A stretch of 7,656 nt of DNA from Candidatus Sabulitectum sp. Lineage in GTDB: Bacteria; Fermentibacterota; Fermentibacteria; Fermentibacterales; JCC-6. The translations under genes were made by a program, and so were the position numbers. Within the stretch, counting starts at the first letter, position 1. Every line of letters starts with the position of its first letter. The notes under the pieces are model-generated. The model searched no databases, was not told where the DNA came from, and saw only the letters and a program-made list of their open reading frames with translations. Positions 1 to 7,471 of the stretch are shown here, piece by piece. The stretch spans positions 1 to 7,656 of the forward strand of contig JAOZLN010000114.1 of assembly GCA_029934845.1 (NCBI GenBank), given 5' to 3'.

Positions 1-1267
1 CAACCTTTGCAACGCCTCTCATCTTCCACATACGACCACGCTTGCTGATAAGCTCAAGTTCGAAACGGATCTGATCACCTGGCAGAATAGGTTTTCTGAA
101 TCTTACTCGATCAATACCGCCAAAAAGAACAAGCCATCTGCCGGGCTCTTTAACTGAATCAAAAAGCATCAATCCACCAGCTTGAGCCATAGCCTCTACA
201 ACCAGAACACCGGGCATTATTGGGCTGCCTGGAAAATGTCCCTGAAAAAATGGTTCATTGATGGTAACATTCTTGATAGCGACGATGCTCTTCTCCGGCT
301 TTATTTCCAGAACTCTGTCCACCAGAAGAAAAGGGTACCTGTGAGGTAAAAGATCCATTACATCTGCAATGTTCCACTGCCTGTCAGTAAGATCAGCCTT
401 GGTGGATTTAATTTTCCCTGAGTAAACTTTCATTATCTTTTTTACAAACTGTACATTTGAAGCATGTCCACTTTTTGCAGCTATCACATGCCCCTGAAGC
501 CTGATACCAAGAAGAGCCATATCTCCTATAAGATCAAGAACCTTGTGTCTGACAAGTTCATCGGGAAAGCGAAGCGGGCTGTCATTCATTACGCCATTAT
601 CCCCGATCACAACTGCGTTCTCAAGAGTACCGCCCTGAATCAATCCTTTTTCCTGAAGGAGTTTCACATCCTCGTACAGACAAAAGGTTCTCGCAGGAGC
701 TATCTCATTGATAAAACTGTCTTTTGTGATATCAAGGCTTATGTACTGGGTGCCTATATGAGGATGATCATAGTCAAGAGTAAAACTGATCTTAAGACCA
801 TCGTAAGGAACAACAGTAAGACTTGCACCGTGGTACTCCAGGCTCACAGGCTCAGTAATTATAAATACTTTGCTGGGGAAGCCCTCAAGAATTTCCACGC
901 CGGCTTCCATCAAAACTTCTACATAAGACCTGACCGATCCGTCTGCAGGCTCTGGAGGTTCATCAGAGCTGATCTCAATAATAGCATTGTCAATCTCCAG
1001 GCCGTAAAGAGCGCTTAGAACATGCTCAACAGTGTGAACCTCGTAATAGTTCTCACCCAGAGTGGTTCGCCTTGCCTGTTCCTCAACCATCCTTACATTC
1101 CCCGGTAGAACTTTTATGGTTGGAGAATTCTCAACATCAGTCCTTACAAAAACATAACCGGTGTCTGCAGGTGCAGGTTTAAAGGTGATGGTTGATTCTT
1201 TACCCAGATGCAAACCGCGACCAGTGTATGAAACCTGATCTTTAATAGTTGTTTGAAAACGATTCAT
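1..1267 (-). CDS. lpxC-fabZ: Bifunctional LpxC-FabZ: UDP-3-O-acyl-GlcNAc deacetylase fused to 3-hydroxyacyl-ACP dehydratase (3' end beyond window)
   Basis: A single open frame of 422 codons starts with ATG at 1267 and is still open at the left edge. Residues 1-275 are LpxC, a cytoplasmic zinc amidase for the committed step of lipid A synthesis: TVEH gives catalytic Glu81 and zinc ligand His82, RHKVLD gives zinc ligands His241 and Asp245, and SGHASN gives His268, the likely general acid. ARTFCLYEDV near 192 is also typical of LpxC. After a linker of about 20 residues, FabZ begins near 294: PHRYPFLLVDRV at 308-319, then GHFPGSPIMPGVLVVEAMAQ with catalytic His344 and Glu358. FabZ dehydrates 3-hydroxyacyl-ACP in fatty acid synthesis, drawing on the same acyl-ACP pool that feeds lipid A. 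About 20 C-terminal FabZ residues are probably missing beyond the window. There is no stop or frameshift between the domains. The gene lies 16 nt after lpxD; its GAGGA (1271-1275) is only 3 nt from ATG, an unusually short spacing. In this gene arrangement lpxA often comes next, but it is not visible here. Confidence 0.95.
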   Translation of the reverse strand, partial: MNRFQTTIKDQVSYTGRGLHLGKESTITFKPAPADTGYVFVRTDVENSPTIKVLPGNVRMVEEQARRTTLGENYYEVHTVEHVLSALYGLEIDNAIIEISSDEPPEPADGSVRSYVEVLMEAGVEILEGFPSKVFIITEPVSLEYHGASLTVVPYDGLKISFTLDYDHPHIGTQYISLDITKDSFINEIAPARTFCLYEDVKLLQEKGLIQGGTLENAVVIGDNGVMNDSPLRFPDELVRHKVLDLIGDMALLGIRLQGHVIAAKSGHASNVQFVKKIMKVYSGKIKSTKADLTDRQWNIADVMDLLPHRYPFLLVDRVLEIKPEKSIVAIKNVTINEPFFQGHFPGSPIMPGVLVVEAMAQAGGLMLFDSVKEPGRWLVLFGGIDRVRFRKPILPGDQIRFELELISKRGRMWKMRGVAKV

Positions 1268-1283
1268 CAGTCCTCAGTCTCTC

Positions 1284-2303
1284 TTATTTGTCTGAATTCA
1301 ATACTTTAACAAGCTCAATAATACCCGGCAACCTCGATACAGCAGCACCAAGCCTCAGGGTCTCCATGTGAGGTCTGGCTGGATTACCCGAAACTGTAGT
1401 ACCGGCCGCCACTTCTTTTGTTACCCCGGACTTTGCTGCAATAATGGCACCATCATTAATTACGATATGCCCGCCAATACCCGCCTGACCACCGAAAACC
1501 ACACCGTTACCAACCACTGTACTTCCGGCAATACCAGTCTGAGCGGCAATAAAACACCCTCTGCCTATACATACATTATGAGCTACCTGGATGAGATTGT
1601 CCAGCTTTGTATGATCGCCTATTCTGGTGCTGCCAGTCACTGCTCTGTCTATTGTACAGTTAGCCCCGATCTCAACACTGTTGCCGATGATCACATTACC
1701 GTTCTGCGGTATTTTTTTGTGCTTACCCCCGGGATCAGGCACAAAACCAAATCCGTCACTCCCTAAAACTGTTCCGGAGTGAATAACAACTTTGCTTCCC
1801 AGAACGGTGTCTGCAAGAAGTGTAACGTTGGAATGAATAAAACAATCACTGCCAATAACAACACCCGGACCCAGTACCGACCCGGCACCGATGCTGCAGT
1901 TATCCCCCAGAACGCAATCTCTGTCTATGACCACGCAGGGACCGATCTCTACTTCTTTTCCAATTTCAGCGGTGGGGTGAACAACTGAAGAAGAATGTAC
2001 ATGGCTGAACCCTGTGGAACGATCAGGTATGAACAGATGTAGCACTTTGCGAAAAGCATCATATGCATTATCAACAAGCAGCACGCAATCTGCACTGGTT
2101 GTTACCGGTCTGGAAACCATAACAGCCATAGCACTTGTTGTACCCAGGTATCTGGCGTACCTGGAGCTTCCGTAGTAGCATATGTCTGCAGGTCCAGCAT
2201 CCTGGATAGACGAAACACCTGTGATCACAGAATCCGGGCTGCCAGAGAGTATCTCTCCGCCAACGTGGTCGCAGATATCTTTCAGAGTCACCGAATCAGT
2301 CAT
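1284..2303 (-). CDS. lpxD: UDP-3-O-(3-hydroxyacyl)glucosamine N-acyltransferase LpxD
   Basis: This 339-residue protein is close to the usual LpxD length of about 340. It transfers a 3-hydroxyacyl chain from ACP to the 2-amino group of the sugar exposed by LpxC, the third step of lipid A synthesis, in the cytoplasm as a trimer. Residues 1-100 match the N-terminal uridine-binding domain. Residues 105-308 are a left-handed beta-helix of repeated hexapeptides (such as VEIGPC, VLGDNC, TRIGDH). GSDGFGF at 181-187 and the catalytic-histidine motif NLIQVAHN (His242) are conserved in LpxD. SGNPARP near 305 marks the end of the helix. A short C-terminal helix follows. I chose ATG at 2303, overlapping the skp stop by 8 nt. 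A GTG two codons upstream (2309) also keeps the frame open but has no ribosome binding site. The order skp-lpxD-lpxC is widespread in diderms. Confidence 0.95.
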   Translation of the reverse strand: MTDSVTLKDICDHVGGEILSGSPDSVITGVSSIQDAGPADICYYGSSRYARYLGTTSAMAVMVSRPVTTSADCVLLVDNAYDAFRKVLHLFIPDRSTGFSHVHSSSVVHPTAEIGKEVEIGPCVVIDRDCVLGDNCSIGAGSVLGPGVVIGSDCFIHSNVTLLADTVLGSKVVIHSGTVLGSDGFGFVPDPGGKHKKIPQNGNVIIGNSVEIGANCTIDRAVTGSTRIGDHTKLDNLIQVAHNVCIGRGCFIAAQTGIAGSTVVGNGVVFGGQAGIGGHIVINDGAIIAAKSGVTKEVAAGTTVSGNPARPHMETLRLGAAVSRLPGIIELVKVLNSDK

Positions 2304-2793
2304 TACCACTCATAACCATGTCAATTACCTTGTCGGTAATATCCACAGAAGCCTCTGCATAAACAATCTGACCTGCAGAAGCATCAAGAACGATCTGTAT
2401 GTCTTCTTCACTTGCTATCTCCAGCACTGCTTCGTTGATGGCAGCAATAATTGGGCCGACCAGTTCCTCATTACGCCTTTCCATGGTGCCGCCAGGGCCA
2501 AAAATACTGGAAAGAAATGCTTCGATCTGTATCTTTTTCTCTTCGAGAAGGCTTTCCTTTTCCTGTCGCCTCTCGGGACTCATCATAAGCGTCCGGGAAA
2601 GATCTTCCTCCAGAAGGTCAATCTCTTCCTGAAGAGAATCCACATGAAGCTCCCACTCAGATATCTCTATCTCAAGAAGTTCTCTTGCATCAGTTACCTC
2701 GCCAAGAGACTCAAATACCATATCGGAATCAAACACGGCAACAGTCTGCCCCAGCAATAGTGTCGGAAGAGCCAGAAAAACAATCAACTTCAT
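2296..2793 (-). CDS. skp: Skp/OmpH-family periplasmic chaperone
   Basis: This 165-residue protein has the usual Skp/OmpH length. Residues 1-16 form a short signal peptide (MKLIVFLALPTLLLGQ). The mature chain starts with a strand like the family's (VAVFDSDMVFESLGE), followed by a long charged helical region at about 34-92 suited to the Skp coiled-coil tentacle. A glycine-rich turn follows (GPGGT near 99), then a helix, and a C-terminal strand motif (DIQIVLDASAGQIVYAEASVDIT) preceding the last helix. Skp trimers hold unfolded outer-membrane proteins in the periplasm for delivery to BamA. Its position directly after bamA and before lpxD is the classical location. The ATG at 2793 is preferred because GGAG sits 5 nt upstream and the signal peptide starts there; an in-frame ATG at 2805 overlapping the bamA stop is the alternative. 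The mature protein is strongly acidic (about 37 Asp/Glu against about 10 Lys/Arg), unlike basic E. coli Skp. The assignment rests mainly on architecture and context, as the family diverges rapidly. Confidence 0.88.
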   Translation of the reverse strand: MKLIVFLALPTLLLGQTVAVFDSDMVFESLGEVTDARELLEIEISEWELHVDSLQEEIDLLEEDLSRTLMMSPERRQEKESLLEEKKIQIEAFLSSIFGPGGTMERRNEELVGPIIAAINEAVLEIASEEDIQIVLDASAGQIVYAEASVDITDKVIDMVMSGND

Positions 2794-2804
2794 ACTCACT
2801 CCCA

Positions 2805-5042
2805 TCAGAATGACGCTCCCATCTGGAAATGTGGTTCCCATCCGGGGTCAGGTCCGTCAAAGCCATATGCGTAATCCAGCCCCATAACACCAAGCATTGG
2901 AATTTCCACACGAATTCCCATACCTGCTCCGCGATTGACGGAAGACAGATCCACGTCGGACCAGCTCTCCCATGTGTTACCTGCATCCATAAATACTGCC
3001 AGCTGAAGCTGATCAATAATTCTGAAGCGGTACTCGGTGCTAAGTATAAGCATAGATCTTCCGCCAACGGTCTCGTAGCCGTCAACAGCATTAATCTCTT
3101 TGCTGCCGTAGCCCCTTACACCGTAAAATCCTGTTCCACCCAGCTGAAATAATTCGTATGCAGGCGGGCTTTCTCCTCCAAACCCGGAGATTGTCCCCAG
3201 CCTTCCCCTAAGGGTAAGAAAGAACTTCCATACAACTGGAACATGCCATGTGGAATCAAACAGGTATTTCTGGAATCCTATATCTCCACCAAGGAAGCCT
3301 CCTGTAAGATCAAGACTCACGGTATTTTTTGATCCCTCTCCCGGGAAGATCCTTCTGTCCTGACTGTCTCTGGTAAAAGAAATTCTTACAGAGCTGTCCC
3401 ATCTTGGCCAGTCAGTATCGCGAAGAGAGTAGTAGTAATTGTTGGAGTCCTCTGTTATATCGAATACATCAACCTTTTCCAGGGTGTACCTGATAGAAGC
3501 AGATGTGAAATCTACCCAGGGAAGAGGACGACCTACAATAACAGACCCCCCTGTGCGTCTTCTATCGTACTCACTGTAGTCACTGGTGGTGTGATAGAGT
3601 TCACCACCAAGAGTAAGAGGGGTGTCCCGTAACCATGGCTCTGTAAAACTCAGTTTGATGTTCTGAACTGTATTTGAGAACTCGTAGGTTGCGCCCAGGT
3701 TCTGACCGCGACCGAAAAAGTTTGTTTCAGCCACTTCAAGGTAACCGCTGAATCCGTCCGTAGCACTGTAATTGGCACCGATTCCAAACTTTCCAGTTGT
3801 TTTCTCGTCAACCCGAAGGATCATATCCACATCAGGGGATCCCTCGATCGCCCTGAAATCAGGAATTACATCGTTGAAATAATTAAGATAGTAAACATTC
3901 CTGAGCGAACGCATCAAAGCAGATCTTCTAAAAAGGTCTCCTGGAACAACAGTCAACTGCCTTCGAATTACATTATCAAAAGTACGAGTGTTACCAACGA
4001 TCTCAACTTCACGAATATGAGCTCTCTCCCCTTCCTGAACTGCAAAATGAATGTTGACAACAGAATCTGATTCAAGGGAAGGCTCCATCAGAGGTGATAC
4101 TCCTGCATAAAAATAGCCACGATCCTGGTAAGCGGAGTAAAATGTCTCCAGAGTTTTGTCAATATCTTCAAGTGAATATGCTTCACCAAATTTTATCTCA
4201 CTGAAGGAAAGCAGAAGAGAATCAGACAACTCTGAATTTCCTCCTACTGAAAAATCCCCAAAGATCATGTACGGACCTTCAAAAATAGAAATGTCTATAT
4301 GGAAATGATCCTCATTGTCCGCAAGAAGATACCTGTCAGTACCTGTTACAACAGCATCAGGATAACCGTTGTTGTGATAATAATCTTCAATCCGGCCAAG
4401 ATCCTCTTCAAATTGTTGAGGTTTAAGCTTGCCGCTTCTCCAGAAACTGTCTTGCTTTGTCTTCATCTCGCTGCGAAGGTCTTCATCGGAGAATATGGAG
4501 TTCCCTGTAAAAGCAATCTCACCTACCCTGACATCAGGCCCCTCGTTGCAAATGAATACAAGCTCTCGCCGCCCCTGGGTATCTGACTCATTCCAGCGAT
4601 AATCAACAACTGCAAGATGTCTGTTATCATCTGCAAACATGGACTGGATCAGATCAACCGCCCGATCGATGTCGTTGATAGAGATGGTCTGCCCTGGAAA
4701 AAGATCAAGAGTATCAACAAGATCGCTTTCATCAAGACATCCTGAGTTTTCTATGACAATACCGGAGAGTATTGGATTCTCGTTTACCCTGATGGTAAAA
4801 TCTGCGGAACCGGAAGTAGAGTCCCCAAGCACCTCAATATCGGTAAAATACCCAAGGCTGAACAGATCCCTGACTCCCTGCGGCAGAATAGATGGCTGAA
4901 AAACACTACCAGCCGAAAGGCCAAGCGTTCTTATTATCAATGAGTCCGATACATAAGTATTGCCTTCTACATATACACTGGAAACGGGAATGGCAAATAC
5001 CGTTCCCGCCAGTAAGAAAAACACCAGTAAAACTAGTTTCAT
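2805..5042 (-). CDS. bamA: Outer-membrane protein assembly factor BamA (Omp85 family)
   Basis: This 745-residue protein is slightly shorter than E. coli BamA (810). It is the central insertase for outer-membrane beta-barrels. A signal peptide occupies about 1-17 (MKLVLLVFFLLAGTVFA). Five POTRA domains can be marked by their repeated G-N start motifs and preceding strands: about 19-86 (VYVEGNTYVSD), 92-167, 170-256 (IAFTGNSIFSDEDL), 257-337 (FSVGGNSELSD) and 340-413 (VEIVGNTRTFDNVIRRQL). The barrel runs from about 415 to the end. It contains NFFGRGQNLG near 441, the lid-loop motif VRGY at 642-645 (VRGF/Y in the family), DAGNTWE at 686-692, and the terminal Phe expected of an outer-membrane barrel. 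Its only two cysteines, Cys102 and Cys165, both lie in POTRA2. The start overlaps the clpC stop (ATGA), with a strong GGAGGTGA ribosome binding site inside the clpC coding end. skp follows after 11 nt. Confidence 0.97.
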   Translation of the reverse strand: MKLVLLVFFLLAGTVFAIPVSSVYVEGNTYVSDSLIIRTLGLSAGSVFQPSILPQGVRDLFSLGYFTDIEVLGDSTSGSADFTIRVNENPILSGIVIENSGCLDESDLVDTLDLFPGQTISINDIDRAVDLIQSMFADDNRHLAVVDYRWNESDTQGRRELVFICNEGPDVRVGEIAFTGNSIFSDEDLRSEMKTKQDSFWRSGKLKPQQFEEDLGRIEDYYHNNGYPDAVVTGTDRYLLADNEDHFHIDISIFEGPYMIFGDFSVGGNSELSDSLLLSFSEIKFGEAYSLEDIDKTLETFYSAYQDRGYFYAGVSPLMEPSLESDSVVNIHFAVQEGERAHIREVEIVGNTRTFDNVIRRQLTVVPGDLFRRSALMRSLRNVYYLNYFNDVIPDFRAIEGSPDVDMILRVDEKTTGKFGIGANYSATDGFSGYLEVAETNFFGRGQNLGATYEFSNTVQNIKLSFTEPWLRDTPLTLGGELYHTTSDYSEYDRRRTGGSVIVGRPLPWVDFTSASIRYTLEKVDVFDITEDSNNYYYSLRDTDWPRWDSSVRISFTRDSQDRRIFPGEGSKNTVSLDLTGGFLGGDIGFQKYLFDSTWHVPVVWKFFLTLRGRLGTISGFGGESPPAYELFQLGGTGFYGVRGYGSKEINAVDGYETVGGRSMLILSTEYRFRIIDQLQLAVFMDAGNTWESWSDVDLSSVNRGAGMGIRVEIPMLGVMGLDYAYGFDGPDPGWEPHFQMGASF

Positions 5043-7471
5043 ACATTCACCTCCATGGCGGTTCGGTTAATACTCGGGTTGTTCACCAGGGTGAATGAAA
5101 GAATATCACCGTTTCGCCTGGCACTGACTTTTCTGCCTCCGGAGAGTTCACCGGAAACAAGTAAATCCGTAAGAGGATCTTCAAGAAGCCTCTGTATAGT
5201 TCTTCTCAGATGCCTTGCACCGGCTTCACGACTGAATCCAGTTTCGGTGAGAAGGTCAAGAGCCTCGTTTTCGATCACAAGTTCAATATCCATTTCAAGC
5301 AGCCTTTCATGAATCTCGGTAAGCTGCATTTCCACGATTACCTTAATGTCATCCATACTCAAAGAATTATAGACTATTACACTGTCAAGACGGTTCATGA
5401 ACTCAGGAGGAAACAGTGATTTTGCTGCATTCAATACCCCACTAACTTCAGATTCTGAATTCTCTCTTAGGAATCCAACTGTACTGCCGCCACTAACACC
5501 CTGCTGCGACAGATTGCCTGTCATAATAATGATGGTATTACTAAAGTCAATTTTCCGTCCGTAGCCATCAGTCATTGTTCCATAGTCCATAACCTGAAGA
5601 AGCATGTTGTAAACATCAGCGTGAGCTTTCTCTATCTCGTCCAGCAACACAACAGAATACGGTCTTCTCCGAACCTTTTCCGTAAGCTGTCCGCCATCAT
5701 CGTAACCAACATAGCCAGGAGGAGCACCAACCAGCTTTGATCCGGAAAAGCCCTCTCTGTACTCGGACATATCAATACGAATAAGAGCATTCTTATCTCC
5801 GAAAACCTGCTCTGCCAGAACTCTTGCAGTCTCTGTTTTTCCCACGCCTGACGGTCCAAGAAAAAGAAAACAGCCTGTGGGTCTCCTGTTGCTTCTAAGC
5901 CCTACACGACCCCTTCTGATAGCATTTGCAATGTGCTTGATGGCAGGTTTCTGACCTATAATGCTCTTAGCCATCCTCTCCTCAAGGTCGGAGAGCCTGA
6001 CAGTCTCACTTTCTCCAACTCTGCTTATGGGAATACCAGTCATCTCGGCAACAACCGTTGCAACATCATCCTGAGATATCTCCACAGGGGGAAGACTTTC
6101 TATCCAGTGGTTGCGTGAATCCTCAAAAGCCTTCTCCAGTCTGGCAGTTTCCTCTGTGAGTCTGGCGACTTCCTCAAGGTTCCGATTGTTTCCAGCAGTA
6201 TCGGCCTCCCGCCTGATCTCCAGAAGCCTGTCGTGAAGCTCTATCAGTGAATCAGGAGGACTTGATGCTCTGGCATGGGCTCTGGCACCGGACTCGTCCA
6301 TAACATCTATCGCCTTATCGGGCAGGTGTCTGCCGCTGATATATCTGTGGGCCAGAAAAGCACATTTCTTCAGGCTTTCCGGAGGATAGACTGCATTATG
6401 ATGATCCTGATATCGATCTTTTAATCCTTCCAGTATCTCCAGTGTAAGTTCCACAGATGGAGGATCTACCGGAACAGGCTGGAATCTTCTCTCTAGAGCA
6501 CCATCCTTCTCAATTCGTCTTCTGTACTCGTCAAGTGTTGTAGCACCAATGCATTGAAACTCACCCCGGGCGAGAGCAGGTTTAAGCAGATTTGCCGCAT
6601 CTATAGCACCCTCGGCACCTCCAGCACCAACAATAGAGTGAATCTCATCAATGAACAGAATAACATCCCCGTCTTCCTGTATCTCTCGGAGAAGAGCCTT
6701 AAGTCGCTCTTCAAACTGTCCACGGTACTTTGTTCCTGCCAGAATGGATGCCATATCAAGAGCCATTATTCTTTTTCCGTACAGCGGAAGAGGAACCCTT
6801 CCTGAGTAAATTCTTAAAGCAAGCCCTTCCACAATAGCAGTTTTACCCACTCCGGGCTCTCCTATAAGTACCGGATTGGATTTCTTTCGTCTGCACAGAA
6901 CCTGAACAATTCTATCTATTTCCGATGATCTTCCAATAACTGGATCAAGCCCATTCTCTGCTCCCATAAGGGTAAGATCACGACAGAAGTAATCAAGAGC
7001 GGAAGTCGCCTTTTCCTGTTCTGAGGATCGTTTCTCTACAGAAGCCTTCATTGCCTCAAACAGCTTGTCATAACTGACTCCATACTGCCAGAGCAGAGCA
7101 GATGATCCGCTGTCGATCCTGGACAATGCCAGAAGGAGATGTTCAGTTGAGATGGAAACTGCGTTCAGTTTTACCGCCTGCACCTTGGCATCTGCCAGTA
7201 TAGATCTTGAGCGGTGACTCCATGTGAGGTTTGTTCTGTCTATCGTGTATCCGGGAACAGGTCCATGGCGTAAGTTGGCTCTTAGCTGAGAACGCATCTC
7301 GCCTGTCTTTACTTTAAGACTTCTTAACAGCGCCGCAGCCCCGGAACCGTCAATATTCAAAATAGCGTAAAGTATAAATTCGCTGCCAATTTCTCTTTTG
7401 CCGGAACGGGCCGCTTCTGCCCTTGCTTCAATAAGAACTTTTCTGGCTCTGTCAGTATGCTGTTCAGGCAA
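5039..7471 (-). CDS. clpC: ClpC-type AAA+ unfoldase (ATP-dependent Clp protease ATP-binding subunit)
   Basis: This 810-residue protein has the length and layout of ClpC, a cytoplasmic Hsp100 ring that unfolds substrates and feeds them to ClpP. Residues 1-145 carry the two-repeat Clp N domain (TDRARKVLIEARAEA; then SRSILADAKVQAV and STEHLLLAL). The first AAA+ module (about 170-400) has Walker A GEPGVGKT (204-211), pore loop KYRG (248-251), Walker B ILFIDE (271-276) and arginine pair 328-329. A short, UVR-like charged middle segment (about 405-455) replaces the long ClpB M-domain. The second module has Walker A GPSGVGKT (539-546), pore loop GYVG (586-589), Walker B VVLLDE (607-612), sensor-1 Asn653, Arg694 and sensor-2 GAR (751-753). 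VGF at 665-667 fits the ClpP-docking loop, so ClpP-linked proteolysis is likely. The TTG start at 7471 aligns with the family's N-terminus and has a good ribosome binding site; the first in-frame ATG is residue 60, inside the N domain. MTGN at sensor-1 replaces the common MTSN. No clpP or mcsA/mcsB is visible nearby. Confidence 0.93.
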   Translation of the reverse strand: MPEQHTDRARKVLIEARAEAARSGKREIGSEFILYAILNIDGSGAAALLRSLKVKTGEMRSQLRANLRHGPVPGYTIDRTNLTWSHRSRSILADAKVQAVKLNAVSISTEHLLLALSRIDSGSSALLWQYGVSYDKLFEAMKASVEKRSSEQEKATSALDYFCRDLTLMGAENGLDPVIGRSSEIDRIVQVLCRRKKSNPVLIGEPGVGKTAIVEGLALRIYSGRVPLPLYGKRIMALDMASILAGTKYRGQFEERLKALLREIQEDGDVILFIDEIHSIVGAGGAEGAIDAANLLKPALARGEFQCIGATTLDEYRRRIEKDGALERRFQPVPVDPPSVELTLEILEGLKDRYQDHHNAVYPPESLKKCAFLAHRYISGRHLPDKAIDVMDESGARAHARASSPPDSLIELHDRLLEIRREADTAGNNRNLEEVARLTEETARLEKAFEDSRNHWIESLPPVEISQDDVATVVAEMTGIPISRVGESETVRLSDLEERMAKSIIGQKPAIKHIANAIRRGRVGLRSNRRPTGCFLFLGPSGVGKTETARVLAEQVFGDKNALIRIDMSEYREGFSGSKLVGAPPGYVGYDDGGQLTEKVRRRPYSVVLLDEIEKAHADVYNMLLQVMDYGTMTDGYGRKIDFSNTIIIMTGNLSQQGVSGGSTVGFLRENSESEVSGVLNAAKSLFPPEFMNRLDSVIVYNSLSMDDIKVIVEMQLTEIHERLLEMDIELVIENEALDLLTETGFSREAGARHLRRTIQRLLEDPLTDLLVSGELSGGRKVSARRNGDILSFTLVNNPSINRTAMEVNV
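5047..5054 (-). promoter_or_regulatory. Ribosome binding site of bamA, inside the clpC coding end
   Basis: GGAGGTGA on the minus strand is a full match to the anti-Shine-Dalgarno core, about 7 nt (counted from GGAGG) before the bamA ATG at 5042. It is embedded in the last codons of clpC, and the clpC TGA overlaps the bamA ATG as ATGA. This supports the chosen bamA start and suggests that translation of the two genes is coupled. Confidence 0.85.

Noticed and set aside
464..1018. Plus-strand open frame of 184 codons
   Set aside because: It is antisense to the LpxC domain, whose catalytic residues are all intact on the minus strand; the plus-strand product has no recognisable family or sensible composition.
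2304..2309. GTG start for lpxD two codons upstream
   Set aside because: No Shine-Dalgarno sequence at suitable distance, and the ATG at 2303 fits the family N-terminus.
2182..2760. Plus-strand open frame of 192 codons
   Set aside because: It lies opposite the lpxD start and skp, both well supported, and shows no domain signal.
2794..2841. Longer N-terminus for the Skp-like protein
   Set aside because: It would read back into bamA and put extra residues before a complete signal peptide; GGAG before ATG 2793 supports the shorter form.
2729..3091. Minus-strand open frame of 120 codons in another frame of bamA
   Set aside because: It overlaps the BamA barrel end (DAGNTWE to the terminal Phe) and the start of skp in a different frame; it is a shadow.
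5039..7471. ClpB disaggregase identity
   Set aside because: The middle segment is far too short for a ClpB coiled-coil M-domain, and a VGF ClpP-docking loop is present.
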